A stretch of 64,000 nucleotides of DNA, taken from NCBI GenBank assembly GCA_947095585.1, contig OX352763.1, positions 18,587,462-18,651,461 of the forward strand, in the 5' to 3' direction. A program made the position numbers and the translations under genes. The notes below the pieces were generated by a model. It was not told the origin of the DNA and did not search any database. It saw only the letters and a list, made by a program, of their open reading frames with translations. Positions 12,701 through 23,639 of the stretch are shown here, piece after piece; positions within the stretch are counted from its first letter, which is position 1; every line of letters starts with the position of its first letter. Source of the stretch: Nephrocerus scutellatus. Lineage: Eukaryota; Arthropoda; Insecta; Diptera; Pipunculidae.

Positions 12701-15700
12701 AATCGTCCTTTTGTTACTCAGCTTTAAAACTTAGACGCCTACCCACGCCATTACTGTCTTTCCGTTCTCTACAGCTGAAAAGAGTCGAGTCAGTCTTTTC
12801 GTCCTTTCTATCCTTTTTAGAAAAACTTTGTAAGTAATAATTTTTTATGAAGAGAAATGACGGTAATTTGTAGAATTTATGAGAGGACTGAATTGTGATG
12901 GTTCGTTTGTTTGTTTAGGAAGCGAATGGGTAATAATGGTGCGCTTGTAAGGGATGGGAAATATAAAACACACATCACGTGCACCGCATGTACAATCGCT
13001 CTTCTGGGGTTATGTTTTTGGGGCTTATCTCCAATGCGGGTGTAGAATAGCTCGGTTTAAATTATTTGATATTTGTTGTGTATTCAAGTTTTTTCTAGAG
13101 CTCCCCTTTTTCAGTGCTATTGTGTTTTTTATGACTTATAGCGTCGAGACGATGAGCCGAACGAGTGTTTTGCGGATTAATTCACAAATTTGCTGAGCAA
13201 ATGAACTGAAAATCGGGCAAATTGGATGTGATTTACATCCCCCACAAAAAAATGTTGTTGCATTCGATGGAGCGCGGATGCCATGTGGTTTTCATGGTTA
13301 TTTATGTACTGACAACACCGATTTTGTAGTGTGGTTTCGTTGGAAAAAATGTGCATTGTAGAAATTACCAAATGGTCTTTCGTATTTTATTTACTATTTT
13401 TCTACGCTATGTTCATTTGGCAACGTTGATGCGGTGGTTAAAAAAGTGACCAGATATTATAGGTCCAGATAGGCAGATACAATATTACATAATTGGAATA
13501 ACTGCGGAAGTTTTATAGCGCAATTTAACGAGAGGATACCGATCGTATTAACTAATAACTCTTCTAATTGTCCTATTTGATTCGGGTTTAATTGCAGTTA
13601 CCTAATACCCCTGAAGAAGGAGCTGGCACTTAGAATGTCATCCTGTAAGATATTGGATTTTAAGTTATAGCTGCAATTTGTAAAGATGATAACAGGGGAG
13701 GTATTGCTAGGCATGTATTTCCATGTTTCTCACTCAAAACAAAATGTAGTCAAAACCATAATGTCTCAGACCTGAAGAATACAAAAATCATTGGAAATCT
13801 AAGGTAAACGTCTTATGTTATATATTGTTATGGTATTAGTTCCATACTATACGCCAATGTTCATAAATGCGAGTATATTCGCCAATCAGAGTGATTACCA
13901 GAAGACTTCTTCCACCCCGAAATAATACATAATAAATTGCTTAAACGAAATTAAGGGTCATTGATGATTCGTTCCATTAGAACCTATTGGAACCTCTTCT
14001 CATTGTATATATCGACAGTTGAATTTTTGTTGAAAATCGGTTAACTTGAAAAAAATATCACGACCTTCCTAACAACCTTTTTATTTTTGTATATTTTTGG
14101 AGTGTCCCCGCATTGGTGCTTCAAAAACTGAACCTTCAGCTCGCCATTGAATTTTATTTATAACCCTAGAATGTTCTCAAGTATCAAATGGTTCGAAAGT
14201 GCTAACTTGGTGTGTACTTCGTCGGTACTGCCGAAGCTATGGATGCTGATCTATTATGCAGATTATAATTTTTGCTATAGCACTACGAACCATGTAGATC
14301 AACTAGAGGACTCCCTCCATAACAATGGCCTTTAGGTTACGTTAGTTTGAGGGGGCTGTCGGCAGGAAACCGACACACTTAGACTAATAGATGATCCATT
14401 GTGATGTCCCGTTGATCGAGAGGATTTCTCGCCCTGACTTTTGATGTTAGTGCTTTACAAATAGTTAAGGTCGTTGTAAAATAAGGCTCCTAAAAGGAGC
14501 TTCTGCATTAGAGAAAAAGCTGTGCATGAGCAATGAAGGTGAAAAATGGTCCCTTCCTCTTTCTCGTCTATGCAGCTTCTGCAGAAGTCATTGGAAAATA
14601 CTTGCCACATGCTTGCCTATAAGACAGTGCCCAGTAATAACACCTATCGTAGCTCTTATGTGCAATCTATATAGTGAGTCAAACTCTTGGGGCTTAGGCC
14701 AGATCTGTTTTGTCGCAACACAAGTTATACCATTTGACCATTTAAGGTTGGTTTATCAGTAGCATCTTGCTTTAACATGAGTTTGCATGTATCAAGCGGT
14801 ATGCCCAAGGAAACCTTTTCAGATAGAAGGGGCAGCGTAGTACCATTTCTGGCGAGTTCATCAGCCCTGCATTTCCCCAGAATGTACGTATGTCTCGGGA
14901 GCTAGTATAGGTGAATGTTGAACTGCTCCTCCATATCCCTGAGAGATGATCGGCAGTCTTGGGCTACAATAGAGTTCGTAGAGACTGCTGCTGATTGACT
15001 TTCTAAGAGGATGCGGATATATTTAGTGGATATAACGTTTCTTTTCGTCCAACATAACACTTCTTCAATCGCCATAATTTCTGCTTGAAAAAAACTGCAG
15101 CTTTTTGGAAGACAGAAAGAGAGACTAATTTTTAGAATTTTTAAGATATCACCTTCTTCCCAGAGCGATCTGGAGGGGGTGGTGACCTGGAAGTCAGTTG
15201 CGGATATTCAGAAGAGGAGGGTCCGAGTTCATTTCTTATCTACTGGGAGGTTGCATTGTGGCGAATAGCAGCGCTAGCAGCAACTTGCCTACTGAAAATG
15301 CCGAATGGTGTTAAGCTGAACAGTATATATAGTGCAGTGGAAGCAGTGGTGTGGAGCCTTTCCGAGCTTAATTTTCATTCTAGAGTCGTCGGAATCGGTT
15401 GTTTTTTTACGTGACACGCTTTGGCTTGAGACTTTCTGGGCACCGAAGTCTCGGAAACTAATTCAAGATCTGGTTCAAGCAATGTCACGTTCACCAGCAG
15501 TTTGGACGGGACGGTTTTACATTTCGTTTTGATTTGCTCTAGACTTCGCTAGATCTTAATTATTTATGAGTATTCGCTTAGGAGTTCTACCGCTGATATC
15601 AAAACTTTAGAGGATTTATTCAATTGAAACAAATGTTTTATAAAAATGTTTCCCGAAGAGGGGTGGTTGTTGTTTTTAATAAATAAGTTTGAGACATGGT

Positions 15701-18700
15701 TTGCCCTAAATTTAAAGATACGTAAAATTAAAGATATATTAAATACATGTAAAATAATTTGCTCTTTTTCTTTATCTCTCTCCCTCTGTTTCTCCCTATT
15801 CTTCCACGATGCCGGCAGGTTCCAACCAGAGCTTTCACTACGATGCACAAATTGACCGCTGTCGACTTCGATTCGAACGAAATAGCAAAACTCGACGACT
15901 ACAGCTTCTACGGCTTACGCCTGTCCAAACTTAATATGAAGGGCAACCACTTGGAAGCAATCCCAGAACATGCTTTTGCCGGCCTTGAGGAGTCCATGAC
16001 TGAGATTGATTTGTCGGAGAATCGGTTACGGACGTTTCCGATGTTGGCACTTAAACGCTTGGACTACCTGCGTACGATTCGTTTATCCTACAACCAGATA
16101 GCAACATTCTACGGCGACATCAACCTGGTGACAAACAACGTCAATGTCAATCACTCAAACGGCGGTGCTGGCGCCCTTAGGCTGCACTCGCTGATCTTCC
16201 TCGATTTGAGTTCGAATCATTTCACCGAAATAATTGGCGATGGTTTTCGGGCATTTCCACAGTTGAAAACGCTTTCGCTGTACTCGAATCAGATCGCATT
16301 GGTGCAGCCAGGGGCATTCCAGAGTTTGAAGGAGTTAATGTCCTTGGATATGTCACACAATCGAATTATCGCGCTCGATGCGAAAATCTTCGAGAAGAAC
16401 AAACGTCTGCAAACGGTCGACCTCAGTCACAATCACATCCATTCGATCAGTGGCGTTTTCTCGGATTTGCCGCAACTGCGTGAGATTTTTCTATCGGAGA
16501 ATAATATCCTCGAGCTGCCCAGCGATGCGTTTATCAATTCGACAAATGTCGACGTCATCTATTTGGAGTCCAATGCAATTGCCCACATCGATCCAAATGT
16601 CTTCAGTTCACTGGTGAACCTCGAGCAGTTGTATTTGCGATCGAACTTCATTCCATTGATTCCGGTGACGCTGTTGGACAAGACGCTGAATTTGGCCTCC
16701 TTGTCACTGGACGATAATGAGATTCAAGAGCTGGAAATTGGAATGTTTCGCAAGTTGGAGTATTTGAGGGAGGTGCGGCTGCACAATAACCGAATTCGCC
16801 GAGTTCGCAAGGGCGTGTTCCATCCGTTACCACGTCTTCTTGAGCTGCACATCCAGAAGAATTTAATCGAAGACATCGAACCGGGCGCATTCATTAGTTT
16901 GACCAATCTGCAGCACGTCAATTTGCAGGACAATCAGCTGACCGTGCTCGAAGATATATTTCCCAATGAAACGGAGTCATCCTCGCTGCTTTCAATTCAA
17001 CTGAACGCGAACTTCTTGAACAGAATTCATGCAAAAACTTTCAGGAAACAGGAGCACATCCAGATAATGTGGCTGAGTGACAACCAACTGTCGAAAGTGG
17101 AGAAATTCCTCTTTGTCGATCTGAAGAAAGTCGAACGTCTCTATCTGTCGAACAACTATATCCGGGACATTGAGAGGGATGCATTCGACACGCTGAAACA
17201 ATTACGGTTCCTAGACTTAAGCGGTAATCGCTTGAAACTGCTGCGCAAGGATTATTTCGCTGCGCTCGATTATCTGGAAGAGCTGAATTTGTCGAATAAT
17301 TATTTGGATGCCATTGAGGGACATTCCTTTAGTGAGCTGAAGAAGCTCAAGATTCTTGATATATCCAGTAATCCACTGATTCAGATAACCAAAGATATAT
17401 TTCTGGATGAGCTGTCCATTACGCATCTGAACATGCGAAACACTTCACTGCGAAAGATCGAAATGAACACATTTCGATCGCTGCAGAATTTGAACGACCT
17501 TAATTTCGAAGAGAACTTCTTGAGTCCTGCTGACATTCAGAAGCTCGATGTACCCAGCTTGCGGAGCCTTCGGTTGTCGCACAACAACTTCAGCCACGTT
17601 GGTGCGGGTGGCATAATGGCTGGAATGTTTGACAAACTTCGTTCGTTGCAGCACCTTACAATGGCCAACTGCAGCCTGCATAGCATTCCCGATGAACTAT
17701 TCACGAAGAACACAAATCTCGTCAAACTAGACCTCAGCGACAACAGTTTGAGTTCCATGAATCGAAACATATTCAATGGGCTGAACGTCTTCAAAGAGTT
17801 ACGCTTATGCCGAAACAACCTGACCGAATTCCCTCACATAGCGCTGTACAATATATCGACGCTTGAGTCTCTGTATCTGTCGCGCAACCAACTGACATCG
17901 ATCGATTTCTTCAAACTCAGTGGCACCCTGAATCTTCGTTACCTGAACTTGAAGGACAACAAGATCACTTCGTTGACCGGATTCAATTCGGTGAATCTGA
18001 CCCAACTCGACCACGTCGACCTGAGCGGGAATCTACTGCTCTCTCTGCCGGCGAACTTTTTGCGCCATTCGATCAACTTGCAGCGCGTGGATCTCTCGAG
18101 CAATCGATTCCTCCAGATTCCTAGTTCGGCTTTGTCAGATGTGTCAATACCTCGCTTGTCGTGGCTTAACTTAACTGGAAATCCGATTAACAAAATTTAC
18201 ACCGTCAAAGAGGAGCGTTACCCGTACCTCAAGGAGCTGTACATTTGTCAGACTAATCTCAGCATTTTAACGAGTAAGGATTTCGAAGCGTTCCAAGCGT
18301 TACAACATTTGCACCTCATTGGTAATCGCATTATGCGCATTTCACCGGGAGCATTCAAATCGCTCGCGAACCTATTGACCCTCGATGTGAGCATAAATGA
18401 GCTGGAGCTGCTGCCCAAGGAGCGTCTTCAGGGATTAAAGTTGTTGCGATTGCTGAACATCTCGCATAATAGTCTCAAGGATTTGGAAGAGTTCAGCGCC
18501 GACTTGGCCCAGTTGCAAACTTGCGATTTGTCCTTTAATCAATTGGATCGCATCTCGAAGAAGACATTCCGCAATCTACACGGACTCACTGAACTCTTCC
18601 TAATGGGCAATCGCATGACAGTTCTCTCAACAGATGCATTCCGATATTTGCGCAAATTACAGGTGCTCGATCTGCGGAAGAACTATTTTGAAGTTGTGCC

Positions 18701-21700
18701 TCTGGATGCGCTCAAACCACTGGAGACGAATGTTAAGAGTTTGCGATTGGAAGGTGAGTAGCTATATTGGTTGTTTGATTTTTAGGTCCTTCTAAAAGTT
18801 TTAGAAAGAATTAAGTAACCAAGTACGATTACGTGTTGCTGTTTCGAATCTCAAATCCGAAAGTTCTGCTTGTTTACGTAGGCCTCGATATGGAAATCCG
18901 ATTCGTCTGAAAAGATGATATTTTTCGATCAAAATCAACAGCACTATCAAGCTTGTCTATGGCACACGCAGATAGCTGATATCTAAGCGGATTGTTATTT
19001 CCTTTCAACTCCTAAGTCATCTTGATCTTGTAGGCGAACAGTCCGAAGTCTTTGTGCAGTATTCTCCTCAGGCTGGTGCAACTAATGGTCAGATAGTTTT
19101 TATCCCAAACTTTGAGGCTACAGCCGCAATATTCTCGGACGTGCGCACTTTCCGAACTTGGGGACCACTTCGGTTATCCAATGGCAAGCCTTTCTCAAGA
19201 ACTTTTTTCACCAATTTCACTACAGCGGTTCCGCTTGGTACACTTTCACGACCCATATTTCTTTTCAAAATTGGCACGGTTTCGGCTATACAACACTGAA
19301 ATTGGGAATCAGTTTTTATTATTTGGAAAAGCTCCTCAAGCTTAAACATATTGTTTCTTGAAGCGGAATATAAGACTGACGATCTTTCAGAATTTCATGC
19401 AAATCGTTCAAAAAGTGTTGCCATAGCCTATGATTTAAAAACAAACAAGTAGTTGGCGCATCATTTATTATATTTTATCGCTCGTACTCTGTCAAACTAC
19501 ACGTTATGTCAGTTTGATAATAATCTATACTTATATTTTATAGAGGTAATGTTGTTATGTATGTATGAGGTAATCTACGAAACAACTAGACCAATTTCAA
19601 AAAGTATTTAACCAGTATTTAGAATGAACCTTCAGAGTGAACATAGGCTATAATAAATCCCGTTTAAGTAAAAGGGCCTTTCGTGGCGACCAATTTTGTA
19701 CCTATATTTAAAATCGACGAAAAAACTGTCGGGCATTATAATGACTGAGTGTGGGTTGCACTGTTCGCGTTGGTTGTGGGATGCAATGGAGTCTCTTGAA
19801 GCACAATGCGGGTTTGCTTTTATCCAATAATGCTCATTTTGCTTATTGACAAAGCTATTAAGCGAAAAATGAACCTTATCGCTGAAGATGATTTTTCGAT
19901 GAAATTCAGGATTTTCTTCTAACTTTTGCAGAGCCCAATCGGAGAAGTTGCAGTGCTTGAATTGATTAAGAGGCTTCCGTTTTTGAGTTGGTTTGATCTT
20001 GTAAGGGTCTATGCCAAGATCTTTATGCAAAATTAGCCACAATGTGGACTGAGAGATTCCCATTTTTTTTTTATTTCTGAGAATAGCGTTGAAATGACTG
20101 ATTTGGCTCATTTTGTTCTGAAGCACTAACGGCTCCGATATTTGCTTAACTTCGATCGGTGCTTTGTCTCACTGGTACAGGATCATTTAATAGTGAATAT
20201 GTTGACTCGAATATATCCACTATAGCACGCACAGCCTGCCTGGTGGGACGATTATTACGACCAAAAATTGGAGTGAGCGCTCTTAAATTTGCGACCACCG
20301 ACTCAGAATTTCGGTATAGTAGTTTTAAAAACGTTGCTTGTTTGTGAATTTCATCGTGATATACGTGAACGTAAATCTTGACTGACGTTTCGATATTGAT
20401 AGATCATAAGAAAAATTCAAGTATCCTTTTGTATTAAAATGCCAAATGTCCCTTTTGATAAGCCCTTTACTATAAGATAAGATAGGTCTCTTTGTGTTTA
20501 GTTTAAGACGTCTAGTTAGAAGACGATGGCATGATCTTTTCCCACTATTGTGTTGATCAGAGAATTAGCCACTTTTTCTCAAAAAATACTCCTTTTAATT
20601 TCTGGTTTTATTTTTAACCTTTACCTGCTCTATTTTTACATCCAATTCTAGGGAGCGATATGGTGCCGCTCCAGTCATGAAAGATAAAAACAAATCAAAC
20701 GAATTTCCCATTTTCTCTCTCATTTTTTTCTTATATACCTTACCTGGTAAATGCCACTGACAATGACGACGACGCACGGACACAGATAATCCACTGCATT
20801 GCAGCTGTGATGCCCAACAGCTTTGGGAATGGTTGCGCGATCATCGGAAATGGACCACAAATGATAATATTAATTATCTAAGGTGCGAACATCCGGGCGA
20901 ATTGCGTGGAAAGATATTCGCCCAAATGGAACCTCAGCAGTTTTGCGATGCACCATTAATACCGAAAATCGCCATTCAGGACATCCAGCCATATTCGGTT
21001 GTCGTCTCGTGGCAGAGCCGCGACTACTTCGGACTTAATGGCTACGAAATCGTTTACCATGCCATGGATGGGGCCGCTGACGAGGTGAGTTGGGTTGGTT
21101 GGTGGGTGGGTGATGGTAGGTTGGCCGCGTTACGAGTGGTGCACGCGGATATATAGTAAGGGTCTGTACCTGAATGCCTGTGTGCACGATGCGCGCCTGT
21201 GTTGTTTGTTGGTTGGTTTGTTTGTTTTACGTATTTCTGATTATTCTGCGTACTGGCGCGTTGGTTGTGGGATGTCGTAGCAGGATATTATTGACATAGC
21301 CGGCCAGCTAAAAAAATATTATGTCAGACAAACAACAAAAGCAAGTTGGGGAAAACAAAATCGAGGACGAAATCGCAATACCGTAAAATTGCAGATGCAT
21401 CGAAATAGGCGGTGGTGGTTTCCGCAGTGCAGTTAATAGCAGGTTACACGATAACAACTGAATCCACTGAACTCACTGAATGGCAAATGGTTAATGGAAA
21501 ATGGACAATGGAAGCCTCTATCTATATATTCTTGGTGCACATTTGGTTTTTCCAAATTAAAGAAATAAATTGGCAAAAAAGGGATCAGATTTTAATTTTA
21601 GTTTCGCAGTTTTTTGTTGTTTTTGTTTTTGCAGAAATACGTTACGAACTTTTTATTCCCATTGTTGTTGTCATAGCAATTCCACAATTCTGTGTTCATT

Positions 21701-22701
21701 TATTTATTTTGTTTCTTTTGTAGATTCGCGGAAAACGCCTTAATGGAACGGCTAATTCAGCCAAACTAATCAAGCTGGCCTCGAGCACACGCTATCATAT
21801 ATGTGTCGTTGGAACGGGCAATTGGCTGACCGAGCCGGTCGCGAATGCCCTATCGCGGATCCATTTCAATGAGTCTTTTCTCACCGCTGTACAGCAGAGC
21901 ACAGATGATGTGATGGCAGTGTACACAAGTCAACAACAGCTGCAACAACAACAACAACAACAACAACAACTGCAACAAGAACAGCCGGAGCAGCCCTTGC
22001 TAGATAATATGATCCTATCAGATAGTGGCCTACAAGAGGTGCTCAAAAATTCGCACATCTCGACGTGCACCGATGTGCAAACACTTGACTCAGCGCCCAG
22101 CCTGATCACTGACGAGAACGGCCTCTCGAGCAACGGCATCATCCACTCGATCTTGACGCGTCGCCTCGGTCTAATAGTCGGCTGCTGCATGGGCATCATC
22201 GTGTTCATCGTGATGATATCCGTTCTCAGCTACATCAAACTGAAGAAGCAACGAATCGAAAACTCAAAGCGACAGCAGGCGATGCCGCCCGAGTACATCT
22301 CGTATAGGCATTTCTCAATTCCCAACGAGGAACTGAATCGAAATGTGATATCGAGTGTTCCCGGTGGCATCAGCGCTCACATCAGCGGCACCAGCCTGAG
22401 CACCACCACAGTAACGACTCCCGTCGGCGGTAGCGGCGTCCCTGCTGCTGGCCTGATGATTGCCTCGTCCGTGTCAGTGTCCTCGAATGATGTTGCCAAT
22501 CACAATAATCATCAGCCGGCTATAGCTAATCACCATCCACATCCAAATGCACATCAACACCAACATCATCATCATGCTCATCCGCATCCGCATCCGCAAC
22601 ATCATTCGTCGACTGTGGCAGCGGGTGGCGGCAACAGCAGCAGTTATACGAGTATGTCCGCCGGCGTCGTCCTGGGTGCGAATCATTTGAGTGCTTGTTA
22701 G
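6361..22701 (+). CDS. large transmembrane LRR-fibronectin III protein (chaoptin/artichoke-like), five coding exons
   Basis: Exons 421+263+2935+299+978 nt join in phase to 1,631 residues plus stop. Order: N-terminal segment with a hydrophobic signal at residues 38-55; Ser/Gly-rich linker; LRR N-cap (Cys124, 133, 135, 146); about 43 LRRs of 24 residues (LxxLxLxxNxL), residues about 160-1205; LRR C-cap (Cys1212, 1214, 1240, 1260); one FN3 domain (about 1262-1350); poly-Gln (about 1376-1390); membrane helix (about 1454-1477) with a basic stop-transfer; 154-residue cytoplasmic tail. This predicts a cell-surface adhesion or receptor protein with a horseshoe ectodomain. Chaoptin has a similar LRR count but is known as lipid-anchored, whereas this protein has a helix and tail. 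Many NxS/T sites suit an extracellular domain. Start choice: first ATG after an upstream stop; ATGs at 6364 and residue 46 are alternatives. The exact orthologue is not resolved. Confidence 0.9.
6782..7289. other. start of intron 1, no feature recognised
   Basis: Intron 1 spans 6782-9888. This first part shows no element, RNA gene or coding signal. Confidence 0.5.
7290..8410 (+). mobile_element. jockey-clade LINE fragment (endonuclease plus reverse transcriptase) in intron 1
   Basis: The first frame (7294-7650) has the IVIAGDFNVQNSVW block of the endonuclease and ends in its C-terminal HHCVVSANFSF region. It is followed by RT motifs in shifting frames: LNIHKSAGPDGIPPLLLKRC (about 7665-7725), YRSIALTFLFSKVIG (about 7868-7915) and LNDRQYGFCGQRSTG (about 7960-8000). 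The last part holds VPQSCVLSSTLFLIFINDL (about 8245-8300). It is sense-oriented relative to the host gene and related to the fragment at 770-1520. Stops and frameshifts make it non-functional. Confidence 0.8.
8700..8812. repeat. two imperfect direct repeats, 76-base spacing
   Basis: GTCACTGGCATTCGCGTTCA at 8700 recurs with two mismatches at 8776. The following ten bases or so (CTACCTACTTA / CTACTAACTA) also match. The origin is unclear; a small local duplication is the simplest reading. Confidence 0.6.
9163..9245 (-). repeat. tRNA-like sequence, possible SINE head or tRNA relic
   Basis: On the minus strand the order is a box-A-like TAGCTCAACCGATTAAGC (about 9230-9213), then about 33 bases, then a box-B-like GATTCGAATGCC (about 9180-9168), at tRNA-like spacing. 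The D-arm GCT/AGC pairing is present but T-stem and acceptor pairing fail. It is therefore not an intact tRNA. It could be the 5' head of a tRNA-derived SINE in intron 1. Confidence 0.4.
9246..9888. other. end of intron 1, no feature recognised
   Basis: AT-rich with no coding signal. It ends in acceptor GTTGCAG at 9882-9888, preceded by a short pyrimidine-rich stretch. Confidence 0.5.
9889..10151 (+). CDS. LRR gene coding exon 2: N-cap end and first repeats
   Basis: Completes Gly141 and continues LFLECPGTTSMSLRTTLERI, so Cys146 closes the N-cap. At least two LRR units follow (IRHLQFSHSHLETL and LESLSIVNGKLTQ). Donor is CAG|GTATGT with GT at 10152. The exon ends in phase 0 at Gln228. Confidence 0.9.
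10152..11529. other. first part of intron 2, no element recognised
   Basis: Intron 2 spans 10152-15818. No transposon motif or RNA gene seen here. Open frames at 10521-10950 overlap on both strands and lack domain character. Confidence 0.5.
11530..12265. repeat. degenerate C/A-rich short-unit array in intron 2
   Basis: About 730 bases made of loosely repeated pieces such as CCTCAAGACC, CCCTAAAACC and CCACCTCAAG. Spacing is irregular and one (ACTT)n run lies at about 12160-12175. G is scarce on the + strand except within AAG/AGG pieces. It reads as an old minisatellite or simple-sequence expansion rather than a transposon. No clean unit length can be set by eye. Confidence 0.7.
12266..14340. 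other. middle of intron 2, no feature recognised
   Basis: Mixed AT-rich sequence. The open frames at 12601-12837 and 12954-13196 show no family pattern and I treat them as chance. Confidence 0.45.
14350..15320 (-). mobile_element. R1/LOA-type LINE fragment, RNase H domain, in intron 2
   Basis: The minus strand reads IMAIEEVLCWTKRNVISTKY then IRILLESQSAAVSTN (about 15078-14970), the core of a LINE RNase H. It is followed by a KCRADELARNGT block (about 14875-14840), matching the ADELAR end of that domain. The DNA at 15145-15320 is also similar to 23700-23930 of the 23.6 kb element, including the GATCTGGAGG...GGTGACCTGGAAG stretch. It is antisense to the host gene and broken by stops. Confidence 0.7.
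15819..18753 (+). CDS. LRR gene coding exon 3: forty leucine-rich repeats in one exon
   Basis: Residues 229-1206 plus one base of codon 1207. I count 40 consecutive units, each 22-29 residues, with consensus LxxLxLSxNxLxxIxxxxFxxL. The first is KLTAVDFDSNEIAKL and the last VKSLRLE, which continues into the next exon. No cap or island domain interrupts them. The acceptor at 15817-15818 follows an unusually long pyrimidine tract (about 15760-15805). The donor is GAAG|GTGAGT. The absence of introns across nearly 3 kb of repeats contrasts with the long introns on both sides. Confidence 0.95.
18830..19350 (-). mobile_element. mariner-like transposase fragment A in intron 3
   Basis: Minus strand from 19349: an N-terminal helix-turn-helix region (FKLEELFQIIKT ... 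SGTAVVKLVKKVLEKGLPLD ... VRTSENIAAVA). After a gap come LRRILHKDFGLFAYKIKMT and a block ending FDRKI / FSDE-like / AYVNKQN (about 19080-18840) in shifting frames. This is the IS630-Tc1-mariner order. It belongs to the same family as fragment B but differs in sequence, so it is a separate copy. Confidence 0.75.
19630..20160 (-). mobile_element. mariner-like transposase fragment B in intron 3
   Basis: A 164-residue minus-strand frame. It contains MGISQSTLWLILHKDLGIDP, then KLEENPEFHRKIIFSDKVHF and FVNKQNEHYW, typical of a mariner-type DDE domain around the first catalytic Asp. The usual D-E-A-H-F reads D-K-V-H-F. The N-terminal DNA-binding part and the C-terminal catalytic residues are missing or frameshifted. 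It is antisense to the host gene. Confidence 0.8.
20786..21084 (+). CDS. LRR gene coding exon 4: LRR C-cap and first half of FN3
   Basis: Completes Asp1207 (DNPLHCSCDAQQLWEWL), the classic start of an LRR C-terminal cap, with later cysteines at 1240 and 1260. Then comes IQPYSVVVSWQSRD and GYEIVYHAMDG, the B and C strands of an FN3 fold with the conserved Trp. Acceptor ACACAG at 20780-20785; donor GAG|GTGAGT with GT at 21085. The exon ends in phase 0. Confidence 0.92.
21085..21723. other. intron 4, no feature recognised
   Basis: A 639-base intron with a G/T-rich start and an acceptor TTTTGTAG (21716-21723) after a long pyrimidine-rich stretch. No element seen. Confidence 0.7.
21724..22701 (+). 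CDS. LRR gene coding exon 5: end of FN3, membrane helix, cytoplasmic tail
   Basis: Opens with IRGKRLNGTANSAKLIKLAS then STRYHICVVGTGNW, the E-G strands completing the FN3 domain that the intron divides. Next are a Gln tract (CAA/CAG codons, 21938-21980), an acidic juxtamembrane stretch, helix LGLIVGCCMGIIVFIVMISV and basic flank KLKKQR. The tail has PPEYISYRHFSIPNEE, Ser/Thr/Gly-rich parts and a His/Pro/Asn-rich segment (about residues 1563-1606), and ends HLSAC. YISY is a candidate tyrosine-based site, not proven. Confidence 0.92.
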   Translation: MRGKRLNGTANSAKLIKLASSTRYHICVVGTGNWLTEPVANALSRIHFNESFLTAVQQSTDDVMAVYTSQQQLQQQQQQQQQLQQEQPEQPLLDNMILSDSGLQEVLKNSHISTCTDVQTLDSAPSLITDENGLSSNGIIHSILTRRLGLIVGCCMGIIVFIVMISVLSYIKLKKQRIENSKRQQAMPPEYISYRHFSIPNEELNRNVISSVPGGISAHISGTSLSTTTVTTPVGGSGVPAAGLMIASSVSVSSNDVANHNNHQPAIANHHPHPNAHQHQHHHHAHPHPHPQHHSSTVAAGGGNSSSYTSMSAGVVLGANHLSAC

Positions 22702-22800
22702 TCGCTGGTTGTGCATCCAAATGAACTGCTGTTTCTGTTTTGTTGTTTGTGGATTTTTGTAAATAAAAATGAGAATAATATTTGTTGTTGTTGTTTAGTA
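22702..22800 (+). terminator. candidate proximal polyadenylation region of the LRR gene
   Basis: AATAAA at 22762-22767, 61 bases after the stop codon, followed by a T/G-rich stretch (about 22778-22800) fitting a downstream element. This would give a very short 3' UTR. A distal site cannot be excluded (see 26590-28065). Confidence 0.5.
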
Positions 22801-23017
22801 TTTCACTCTATAATTTTTATCATTGTTGACAACTGATTAAGCCAAAGAACACTCATCACCTCTCATTTCAGTTTAGATAGAAGATAGGATGACATGATGT
22901 GTCGTTGGTAGATAAACTAGTAACCAAAAGGATAAACCGATTTGTAAGCCGATGTTCTAAATAAGTATAAAGTTATAAATATAAATTGCAGCTTAATTTT
23001 TTCTGCTAGTCGGTTTG

Positions 23018-23380
23018 CTAGTTTTTAGTTCAAATTATATACAAAACACCCAGCGTTACCTGGCTGCCCCCACCACACTAACCCCATCCAACTGACCACC
23101 AAGACCAACTACAAGATCCACCTCCACAACCACATATATCACCTATATTTACTATATTCACGGATTTACGGTCTTCGAGTCAATCCTATACAAACAATAC
23201 ATAGCCACCAACCATGTCAACCCCCTCAAAACCATTACCACACTAACCCTCATCCGCCCTAAGTCTCCCCACGACATCCCAAAATTTTAGCTATATCGGA
23301 TGAACAGTCTTAGAGTTAATCACGAACAGACATACAGATCTACAGACATACCGACAAATTTTCATTTTTATATATTAAGA
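23018..23380 (-). mobile_element. Helitron-like short non-autonomous element
   Basis: On the minus strand it starts TCTTAATATATAAAAATG (23380 inward), like the start of the better-defined Helitron at 49303. It has a CCAGGTAACGCTGG inverted repeat (about 23050-23065) and reaches CTAG at 23018-23021. The distance from hairpin to CTAG is longer than usual, so the 3' end is uncertain. Confidence 0.4.
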
Positions 23381-23639
23381 TATTTACTCAACTGACGAAC
23401 CTAATTATAGTGTGCCTTTAATTGTTGTTGTAAACAAATTTAGTTAACATCGTTGTTGTTTTTTTTTTGCTTTAAAAATTTTGAAGTCTGAAGTCAGTTA
23501 ATCATTTTGGAGCAATAAAATCTTAGTCTTTTATTGCGCAGGTTATTCGACCGGGTAGGATGTATAGGCGATCGCTTCGGGAGTCAGTTTCAGATAAAAT
23601 AATAGGATGTTATTATTGTAATCTATGTAACCATGTCAC

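Noticed and set aside
15759..15818. Upstream extension of the big LRR frame that looks like a signal peptide (LFFFISLPLFLPIL)
   Set aside because: This is the intron's pyrimidine tract read in an open frame. The acceptor at 15817-15818 joins exon 2 in phase and restores an LRR (LTQ|VPTRAF), and the first codon here is TTG, not ATG.
16378..18193. Several antisense and out-of-frame open frames over the LRR exon
   Set aside because: They are shadows of repeat coding sequence with a periodic codon pattern and have no domain character of their own.
22474..22720. Antisense frames rich in Met or Asp over the tail exon
   Set aside because: They are direct by-products of the CAT/CAC-rich coding strand.
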